NCBI GenBank assembly: GCA_000729835.1 | Contig: JFHB01000008.1 | Coordinates: 124,001-188,000 of the forward strand | Direction of reading: 5' to 3' | Length of the DNA stretch: 64,000 bases | DNA from: Atkinsonella hypoxylon | Lineage: Eukaryota; Ascomycota; Sordariomycetes; Hypocreales; Clavicipitaceae | Shown here: positions 56,344 through 64,000 of the stretch, in pieces | Position numbering within the stretch: position 1 is the stretch's first letter | Layout of the letters: every line of letters starts with the position of its first letter | Notes under the pieces: generated by a model | What the model was told of the DNA's origin: nothing | What the model saw: the letters and a program-made list of their open reading frames with translations, nothing else | The model's database searches: none | Program-made: the position numbers and the translations under genes

Positions 56344-57011
56344 GGCGCGCCTCGGCTTCCAGAAATAGTCGCGTCTGCGCTGAAGGCAAGATGTGCGAAA
56401 GATTGCTTGCCCTGGCCCGAAAGAAAGGTATCAGGAGAAATGAGACAGATGGAGGAAAGCTATATGATAAGGACGACATACTCCCCACAAGCGATTTAAA
56501 TGTAGAGGGGGAAAGTTGCTAAGTTAGGGCCTCTCCATGTCATCATCGGCTGCTACACATCAATTCCGATATCAGCAGCAACTTGCACAGCAATTACCTC
56601 GCTTGAACCATTCGCACATAGCGGGATATAGATTCCTGCTCTAAGATGTTCAATCTGGTCAATTTGTTCTCTTTTGTCAAGGAATCGAATTGAGTGCACG
56701 TTTTGCCTAGTATAGCAGAGAAACTAATTTGTCCCATGACTTCGGAAGAGCATGATTGTGAGGATCACGTAGCAGATGGACATAACATGACTGAAAGAGA
56801 AAAGCAGATGCCAACTTGGTGCTTTTATTTCATCCATACACCAAGCGGAGATGCAGTCCCAACGACAGCAGAGGACCAGTGCTTCCCGCCCAGTCCCCAA
56901 TGTATCATGCAGTCCCTTTTTGTCCTATTGAACACCAAAGCAACGAACCATTCCCCTAAAATAAGCACCTTGTCGCATCGCGTAGAAGTCCAAACCATTG
57001 TCGAAATACGT
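56344..57011. other. Intergenic region
   Basis: Promoter of the NDUFAF3-like gene and 3' flank of the eL34 gene, 668 bases. The plus-strand frame at 56694–57164 is antisense to the eL34 exon and is not called. Confidence 0.6.
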
Positions 57012-57694
57012 TTATTTCTTCTTCTGGCTTTGCTCCTGCTCCTTGAGAACCTTCTTGACAATCTTTTGCTCCTCGATCAAGAAAGCGCGAATAATGCGGT
57101 CACGAACGCAGCCGCCACATCTCGAACCGCCATAAGCACGCTGCACAGTCTTCTGTGGCTTTGAGATTTGGGAGTATTCGCGAGGTCGAAGAGCAGGAAT
57201 CTTAATAGGAGATCTCGTTAGTCGAGTTCGTTTGGGTAATGTTTTAATGTTATCGACACAGGAATCAGGAGTGCCAGTTTCGACCGCTCGCTATTACTAC
57301 TGTATCATGTTGAATGCAGAACGGCGGTCACTGCCGGTATATCTTGAGAGATCGATCACCGTGTCCGAAGTAACTTGCGTCCCAGTTGTGCCTCCCAAAC
57401 ATATTCCTCGTGTTCCTCAAATCGTCAGATGGAACTTACACCGATCAACTTGGAGCCACAGTCGCCGCACTTGGGAACGGTGCCGCGCTTCTTGATATGC
57501 AACAATCGTAATTCGCCTCCGGGGGTTTTGACGACACGAGTACGGTTGGATCGGGTGTTGTAGCTTAATATTATCTTGGTTAGCTTACTGCTTTGAGTTG
57601 TGACGCGGGACTTGACCATTAAGTATAATAATTGGCATGCTTTGGACGTAGCTTACCCGTTGCGGCGGCGGTAGGTAACGCGTTGGGTCGCCAT
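57012..57694 (-). CDS. rpl34: 60S ribosomal protein eL34
   Basis: A cytosolic large-subunit ribosomal protein. Exons 57694–57657, 57563–57440 and 57200–57012 give 116 residues. The start is MATQRVTYRRRN, with a glycine formed across the first intron, followed by YNTRSNRTRVVKTPGG, a CGDC pair, RAYGGSRCGGC, and RIIRAFLIEEQKIVKKV. This is the eL34 pattern with its two CxxC zinc-type pairs. It ends in Lys-Lys-Lys. The first exon is 12.7 codons, as is common for fungal ribosomal-protein genes with an intron close to the start. Confidence 0.97.
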
Positions 57695-58365
57695 TGTTGC
57701 TTGTTTTGCCCGGAAGTGTGCAATGAGGATCTCACCGAAGAACTAGCAATTTCGAGATTTGGCAAAGTTTGTGCGGTCGACAAGGTAGATTGTGCCCGCT
57801 AACTTGACGAATCAGAGTGGCTGTGTGCTTAGCGCTGGTCCAGATAGCCAATTCACGTGATTTTTACCAACGACTCCATGTGGTCGGTGGGGCTTGGTGA
57901 TTGGAGGCAAGGAGATGACGGATCTGTACTCCGTAAAACTCATTCATCGTTCTTCGCCAAAGTATGCATGTCTATTGCATTGCAGGAAAAGGGCTGTGAA
58001 TTTTAGTTCCACCACCTTGAAGAATCCTTTCCTTGTGGAAATATTCGGCATATATAAGATATGGCAGGCCTGCTGTGACTCTGAAGAGGAGTGGGTGTTG
58101 AAGGTAGACAATGAGACGTAACTAGGGATGCTCCAGGTTGAGATGCAGCTGAATTGTCTTTTTCTTTAATCGAAAGCATTCTATTATCTTGTATTATCCC
58201 GGAACTTGCCATTCAGTTCAAATGTATTGTGGCTTTACACCAAACTTCAAAAATCTGATAAGATGATCACTAGTTTTACAACTTCTACAGAATTGGCAGA
58301 GTTGCGCCGAACGCCTCATCAAAAAACACATGTGCCATATTTATATTTGGATGGAAGAATTGCTG
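57695..58365. other. Intergenic region
   Basis: The eL34 promoter and 3' flank of the next minus-strand gene, 671 bases. A GTACTCCGTA motif lies at about 57926–57935. Confidence 0.55.
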
Positions 58366-58873
58366 TCATTCCTTGTCCATCTTGAACCAATCTGGATGGT
58401 CTTTATGTCGCCACCGCTTTATTCCCAGAGGGTTATCTCGTCGACTCTGCTCAGCGTGCGCAAATATTTGCTTGGTGGTATCATCTCTCATAAGGTCAGT
58501 GAACTCTTTGACATCGAGTTGTGCATCGGTGATTGCCTTCATAAAGGCATTGAAAAGTGCATCGGCTGAATTTGTGCCATTAGTCAGGCGCCTTACATTT
58601 TGCGCACGTCAGGACACTCACGCGATGGCTGTTTCTGGACCAAAGGGTCGAGCATTTTTGGAATCGTATCCCGGAGAAGCCGTGCCTGTAGCAGGGAAAA
58701 AAAAAGTCAACGACTGGAACCAGAGCAACTGAATGCCACCATCGAAATGCGACGGGCCATACCTTGATGTACAGGAGTTTAAGTCGTTTCATAGCTAGGT
58801 TTATCTGCGCCTCGTCCATCGTTGAAGCTGCATTGCTAGTGGCCGTGTCAATGGCCTCTGTTTCATGGTCCAT
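58366..58873 (-). CDS. Small conserved-looking protein, function unknown
   Basis: Three exons fit: 58873–58763, 58685–58622 and 58565–58366, giving 124 residues with consistent phases and canonical splice signals. The protein is helical in character. It contains a MKRLKLLYIKARLLRDTIP segment spanning the first intron, an acidic helix (AQLDVKEFTDLMRD) and a basic aromatic end (IKRWRHKDHPDWFKM). It has no signal peptide and no membrane segment. The frame continues upstream without an ATG, so the start may be in another exon. The size and helical make-up would suit a small subunit of a nuclear complex, but I cannot assign a family. Confidence 0.75.
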
Positions 58874-59725
58874 GATGCGCGCAGCGGGATGTGACCGCGT
58901 TTCCTGATTGACCCAGTTCGGCAAGTTGAAGATGGCGATATGGTATCGAAATACAATGTATTAATAGTTTGATTGACGCTTTAGTTGTGACTACACACAT
59001 GCATTTATTTGAAAGGGTGAGTGTGGCGGGGGGACTTTAACTACTCTTGACTCAAAAGTCTGATGTCTGACTACACACTGGTCAACTGATATGTGGCTGA
59101 CAGCGCGCCGCAAAACTTTAATGAACCTTTCAGTGCAACATGAAACAGGCGACAAAGATTGTGACATTGTTTTACTGACGAAATTATTGAATTCTCTTGT
59201 CAACATTGCTGAGCTACGGTAACAGCATTTGTTGCGCTGGGGAAGCTTCGCCTTGCTTGTTTGCTACCATTTTTCGAGACCCCTCCCATTATTGTTATCC
59301 ATGGTCCTAAAATATGCCCAAACATGATAGAAAGACAATCCTTGATCCCATGGCCTGGTTCTTTCAGATGTCACTGGCTTAGACCGCACTACGTACTAAT
59401 ATCTCGCCTGCTGCGTGCTAGTCTTCTTGCACCAATCCGCTGACGCAATGTGACTGGCTGGAATCTACTCCATTCTTCCCAAGTTAATTGACAGTGCGGA
59501 TTAGCAGATCCTCACAGCCCAGCCTCTTGCATTTGCGTATTGCATCAGTCGCGACTCTGGTGCAGTGGTTCGAAATTTGCGACATTGCGCCTGATATTAC
59601 CCTCAAGAGCCCGCGAATCAGAAAAGACAGAACCAAGCGTGATCTCGACTCACCACTTTCACGAGTTCGCCGCGGCTCTTTTTGCTACACTAGAAGTCGC
59701 GCTGTTGCGATCTAATTGTTTCGCC
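58874..59725. other. Divergent intergenic region
   Basis: Shared upstream region of the small minus-strand gene and the FAR1-type gene, 852 bases. The frame of the latter is open back to 59540 but the first good ATG context is at 59726. Confidence 0.55.
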
Positions 59726-60349
59726 ATGCCGAACACGCCACCGCCGGCTCTTCTGCCACCTCCAGAAGGAATATTTCGGTCGTTCGATGACCTCATGGCC
59801 TCAGTACAAAGGGTCGCAAAAGATCAGGGGTACGGGATCGTCAAACTTCGTGCATCGAATTATCGTGATGGAAAGCCTACACGCTATGATCTCGTGTGCG
59901 ATCGAGGAGGTGTAAAGTACAACAGCACGGCTAAGAAGCGCAATCCGTCTACACGTAAGATCGACTGCCCTTTCCGAGCCAAAGCTGTATGTGAAGTGCA
60001 GCTCGGGAACCAATGGAGATTCGCGTTGCAAGAACCTCGTCACAACCACGAGCCTCGCGTTCCTTCTGGGACTCCTGGACAGGAAAACGCACCGCTAGCA
60101 ACAACGATCCGGTCTTTTACGAATAAACTGGATCGGCTCAGCCATGACATGAATCAAGGGTTTATGCGGATTGAGCAACGACTCGAGAACATCGAAAAGC
60201 GCATGGATAATCTAGAGGCTCGAGCTGGCGGCTATGAACCTCGATTTCAATCAATTGAGTCACGATTGCAAAACATGGAAGGGCCGCGGATGGATGGTAT
60301 CGGGATGGATGATGTTGAGACGCGTTTGTTAGCCTCTACGGTCATGTAG
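59726..60349 (+). CDS. FAR1-type DNA-binding domain protein with coiled coil
   Basis: A single exon of 207 residues. Residues 15–110 form a FAR1/WRKY-GCM1-like zinc domain: GIFRSFDDLMASVQ, then C58 in LVCDRGG, C81 in IDCPF, and H106/H108 in RHNHEP, giving a C-C-H-H ligand set. This domain is the DNA-binding part of Mutator-like transposases and of plant FAR1/FHY3 regulators. No transposase (MULE) catalytic domain follows. Residues about 125–175 are instead a heptad-like coiled coil (RIEQRLENIEKRMDNLEAR). The likely role is a DNA-binding, self-associating nuclear protein, domesticated or derived from a transposon; this is inference. An earlier ATG-less extension of the frame to 59540 exists but is ignored. 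Confidence 0.8.
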   Translation: MPNTPPPALLPPPEGIFRSFDDLMASVQRVAKDQGYGIVKLRASNYRDGKPTRYDLVCDRGGVKYNSTAKKRNPSTRKIDCPFRAKAVCEVQLGNQWRFALQEPRHNHEPRVPSGTPGQENAPLATTIRSFTNKLDRLSHDMNQGFMRIEQRLENIEKRMDNLEARAGGYEPRFQSIESRLQNMEGPRMDGIGMDDVETRLLASTVM

Positions 60350-63300
60350 GAAGACGGCCGGAGCGATCATTGAGCTGTGTATTCACGCCGAAACTTCTTT
60401 CAATCCCGTTGTTATCTTAGCATGGACGAGAAGCATTACCTCAAAGTTGGACTACGACATAGGCAATCTCTGTCATATGTCTGAAATATTGGCCCAATGA
60501 GAAGTTTTGTTGCATTGCTGGGAATCTGAGCCTGGTGCACCTGATACACGGCTTCCACGTGCGCCAGGACTAAGAAGTCTATTGTCTTGCAGATCGTTGT
60601 CGTTGTTCATTCTCATAATATTTTCTTACGATTCCCAGGACATAATTATGAAGGGTATGTGATGGCGTTCCGGAACCTTCTTTAAGGTTATTCTTTTGTC
60701 AAAATCGATTGTTCAGGGTCATGTTCTCACTGCGCCGCTGGCCTATCTGGGGCAGTTTTCCTTACGATCCGAAATGCCTCCAGTCTCTTGAAAATTTGGT
60801 AACGCTAAGAAAAGGGAGAAGCTATGTACTGTTATGTAAATTAATGTGTCTTTGAGAAACCCTCACTTCGCCTGCATTATTGTATTCCATGAGCTCATGT
60901 ATTGAATCTTCATTTCAAAATCAGACAAAGGTTATTGAGTGCAGCTTATCAATAAGATAAGAGATTTTCTTCATAAATCAAAGTCACCAGGGATTGAAAG
61001 TTTCGATACATAGTGCGGGAGCTTGATCTGTAAATATGTCTCACGACAATGTAGACAGTTTTTTTCCCCTTGCAACCAGCATTCGCTGAGTACTTGGCCT
61101 TGCATAAGCCGTGAGAATCGACGAAGCCATCTCCCAAGTGGCTTCTTTCGTACTCTTGTTGATGACCGTTGTAGCGGATAATATCAACGCATCGAAGAAA
61201 ATCCTCGCAAGACGTATACTTCCATGATTTTGCCTCCATAGCCAGATTTGAGTTGCGAAGTGACACATCCGGAAGAGTCATACAAAATAAAGAGACATGC
61301 TTAGACATCGCACTCAATTTCCGTGCCATATTGTTTGGTTTGATTCTATTGTTTAATTTCCAGACTTTTGACTTTTCTATAGCGTAAATGGCAATCAACG
61401 TATTTGTAGGCCAAATTTCGATGACAATGACCTGAAATTTCCCTGTCAAAAATGCCTGTGTGGCTTGATGCGCTAGATAAAATGCGACCATCAGGCTCTG
61501 TTAATGTCCAGCCAGTCATGAACTTTTCCCGTTACTTATTGAGTAAACCTACCAAGGGTGCAGCAATAATGTCGTACTTAGGAGACCCGTACCTGAGACA
61601 TTATGCCACTAGACACTTCCAGCAGATCAACTAGCACATTTAAATACGTGTTGAAGGCGACAGTTCCGAAATATGTGTCTTCTGACTTCAACGTTTCATC
61701 AAGGAAACTTCTCAAAGAATTGGCCATAATTCCTCTTTGGATGCCACTGCCTTAGCGTTCGCCAATACTGTCTGGAGCATCAGGCCAGAGCAAAAGTCTG
61801 TTGAGTCTCTTCTGAAGTATACGTGCGCTTTGCCAGAGGTACAAAACACTATCATTAACCCCAGCACAGCGTCTACGTCAGAGACGCTGGGTGCTATATG
61901 TCTCATAACGGTCGGCCATAGTTGGGTAGCCAACAAAGATGACAGATATGCTAAACATGGCGAAGACTGGCCTCCATTTCTCAATATCATGGTTGAAAGA
62001 GAAGATGATGACACCTTTGTCGAAGCAGGTATGGTCAGAGTTAGCATTGCCGTGATACGAAGTTACGCCTTGATGAGTTTACCGTCAATCACACTTCGTA
62101 TATCATATGCTGATACGAATATGCGGTGTAGATCTTGAAGGTATATCAATTCCCTGGACGAAAAAGTCAGCCTTGCATAATTCAGTTGGCCGAAATGCGT
62201 CTATATTCGGCCGCAGGTATGAGAACGGCTGCTGAGGATGGGCTTGATCTTGAGTCCACCGATACCAAGAACCTGGACCTGATTCCTGAGCTGGTGCTTG
62301 ACCCATGGCAAGTTCTCGAAACCATTTAGTCGATTTATTAATCTCGACAAACAGACTATCCATGTTTCCTTTTTTTTCCCCTTGAGATTGAACTCGGCCC
62401 TGCCTATGTTGGACCACCAAGTCTACTTCCATTAGAACTCTTTAGGACTTTGAGCTTCGGCGCGGCTCCAGACCTCATGTCCACAGTTACCAGCGACTGC
62501 TCGTCCATATTTCTGGTTTCAAGGATTCACGCGCACTACTCCCAAGCTCTGTTTCTGCATGAAATAAACTTTATGAAGCGTGTAAGGTACGACGACGATT
62601 GATATAGAGGATATGTCCATGGTAGTCTATAATCAAACACTCAGCATTTTCGAGACGACTTCGTCTGGTGACGAAGATACATGTTATGGGGGGCTTGACC
62701 TGCTCCTGTTCGTCGACGTTACTTGTCGCGACGTCTCTCATGCGTACCCAAGTCAAGAATTCTTGTTTGCGGCAGGAAGGTGCCACAGAAGAACTGGTAT
62801 TCTGAGGGGACGTGAAGGTGCTTCCAGTATGACACGAACCCTATGGGAGGCAGCCCATCAGATCTAGTGGTAATGGATATCGTCTCAGCCTAACCAGATT
62901 TGCGGTCGCCAAAATAAATGGGACATAGTGCCCCTGACCATGACGTCGATGGTGGGCCACGATGTCTCGGTTAATCTGTCAACACCTTGCAATCTTCCAA
63001 GAGGTGGTAGTACAGAGCAATCAATCAGGAACGTTGGCTCAATGCCACCACTGCATTCAGTCCGATCACGCAAGCCCCCCATCAAGTTAATTGCTAACCT
63101 ACCAACCTGAGGTATTGTTGGATTGCATGCAACATTGGACCGCTGGCGACACGTTAAATGCACATCTTGTCAAGACATATATGACATATATCTCAGTTGC
63201 CCCTCACCTATGACCAGGTGGCGCTCTCTCCTCAGTCGAAATCTTACCAAGCCCGACAAGGCCCGAACCATAGGTGCGGTTATATATATACGCAGGACTT

Positions 63301-64000
63301 TAGAGTTCGCCAGCCTCATTGATTACCTCGTTGTGATAGCGGAGTATACGAACTGACCTGCCATAGTGTCAAGAGGTTCCAAACAATACCAACATACTGA
63401 GAAAATCGTGTCGCAAACATGGGATTCTCCTTCTCTCGGTTCTTCGGAGGCAAACACTTCGGTACGAGCGTGCATATCGACAGACATGGCATGAGGCGGG
63501 GGCCATGGCGATTCTCCCTTGGCAGATACAGCTGTTTTCGGTCCTAGTCTGCGCCTACGCGCTCCGTTAATTCCAAGATCCGCAATTGCTCCAGGGATCG
63601 CTGCTAGCTAGCTGTACAGCTGGCCCCTATCGATGCTTCAAGCCTGCGTTCCAACTCGAGCTACTGACAAGGCTGGCGATGGAGTCGTCTAATACGAGCC
63701 ATGTTTCTACTCCATGGGCGTGAGGACTATGGTAGCGCAGTATACGAGAATCGTGCGGTGGCTCTAGCTTACTATGACGAATACTTTCCCTACCAGAAAA
63801 GAAGAATAACCATGGTAGCTTTAAATCCTGCCAATGAGCTGTATATGTCTTGCTTTATGAAATACATGTATTCCAATCAATCGGGCTTAGTATGTAGTTA
63901 ATACTACAACTTTTGGGTTCTGCGAATACGGCACTGGGAGCCACGACCCGCTGTTATGACACTGTTATGCATCTATCCGGGCACGACTTCACCAGCCAGG
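60350..64000. other. Region without a supported gene
   Basis: Several medium frames exist on both strands: 60949–61491 (-, 180 codons), 61737–62138 (+), 62103–62432 (-) and 62613–62867 (+). The minus frame at 60949–61491 has protein-like runs (AKYSANAGCKGKKTVYIVVRH) and may be part of a real or decaying gene, but I could not join it to neighbours with consistent splicing or name it. A possible ATG followed by a GTACGA donor lies at 63419–63464. I call none of these. Confidence 0.4.
60949..61491 (-). CDS. Possible exon of an unrecognised gene (low confidence)
   Basis: This frame of about 180 codons is the longest in the right 3.6 kb. It contains a moderately hydrophobic start, a Lys/Asn-rich middle and a stretch with regular spacing of aromatic and basic residues (KAKYSANAGC, TVYIVVRHIYRSS). 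The composition is less clearly coding than in the genes to the left, and the first codon may not be ATG. It could be a last exon, since it ends in a stop with A/T-rich sequence after it. The family is unknown. Confidence 0.25.
   Translation of the reverse strand: MVAFYLAHQATQAFLTGKFQVIVIEIWPTNTLIAIYAIEKSKVWKLNNRIKPNNMARKLSAMSKHVSLFCMTLPDVSLRNSNLAMEAKSWKYTSCEDFLRCVDIIRYNGHQQEYERSHLGDGFVDSHGLCKAKYSANAGCKGKKTVYIVVRHIYRSSSRTMYRNFQSLVTLIYEENLLSY

Noticed and set aside
49067..59000. The idea that NoxR, CCS, uricase and the mitochondrial genes form a redox gene cluster
   Set aside because: They are spread over 17 kb with unrelated housekeeping genes between, in mixed orientation, and each is commonly found scattered in ascomycete genomes.
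63419..63464. Possible first exon (MGFSFSRFFGGKHF, then GTACGA) resembling an ARF-type N terminus
   Set aside because: No GTPase motifs follow on the plus strand before the window ends, so the resemblance is too short to use.

Overview
The window is nuclear DNA of a filamentous ascomycete (Pezizomycotina). The grounds are many short GT–AG introns of about 50–100 bases, protein-coding genes on both strands with no operons, and recognisable fungal genes: a Con7-type zinc-finger regulator, the NADPH-oxidase regulator NoxR, an external alternative NADH dehydrogenase, uricase and a Rictor/Avo3-type TORC2 subunit. The intergenic palindromes built on CCTAGGTA and TACGGAGTA, and the overall protein flavour, suggest a sordariomycete, perhaps Hypocreales. 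That placement is inference. All exon coordinates were read by eye from splice signals, reading-frame continuity and family alignment from memory; no search or RNA evidence was available.

Layout. 1–369: 3' end of an unrecognised gene (+). 3237–4761: con7-like C2H2 regulator (-). 4762–22043: about 17 kb with no gene I can support, rich in short tandem repeats and recurring palindromes. 22044–24511: DBP2 DEAD-box helicase (-), with an unusually long intron. 25530–27412: external NADH dehydrogenase (-). 29497–31283: single-pass membrane protein of unknown role (+). 31565–34190: bifunctional HMP(-P) kinase/TenA thiamine gene (-). 34810–39092: Rictor/Avo3-type TORC2 subunit (-). 41333–42319: uricase (+), with a perfect TCGG-N6-CCGA site upstream. 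42801–43428: mitochondrial ribosomal protein uL13m (-). 43910–44994: copper chaperone for superoxide dismutase (+). 44995–49066: a second gene-poor stretch with a 92-base tandem duplication. 49067–50985: noxR (+). 52523–54415: alpha/beta-hydrolase fused to a capping-enzyme-like phosphatase (-). 55489–56343: NDUFAF3-like complex I assembly factor (-). 57012–57694: ribosomal protein eL34 (-). 58366–58873: small unknown protein (-). 59726–60349: FAR1-type DNA-binding protein with a coiled coil (+). 60350–64000: no supported gene.

The genes are mostly conserved housekeeping and signalling functions, not a cluster. Several serve mitochondria (external NADH dehydrogenase, uL13m, NDUFAF3-like factor) and several touch oxygen chemistry (NoxR, copper chaperone, uricase), but the spacing and mixed orientation look like ordinary synteny. 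I found no rRNA, tRNA, CRISPR array or intact transposon. I found no convincing undescribed multi-gene system. The best leads are single items: the hydrolase–phosphatase fusion, the purine-regulator site at uricase, the long DBP2 intron, the repeat-flanked con7 intron, the FAR1-type protein and the palindrome-rich gene desert.
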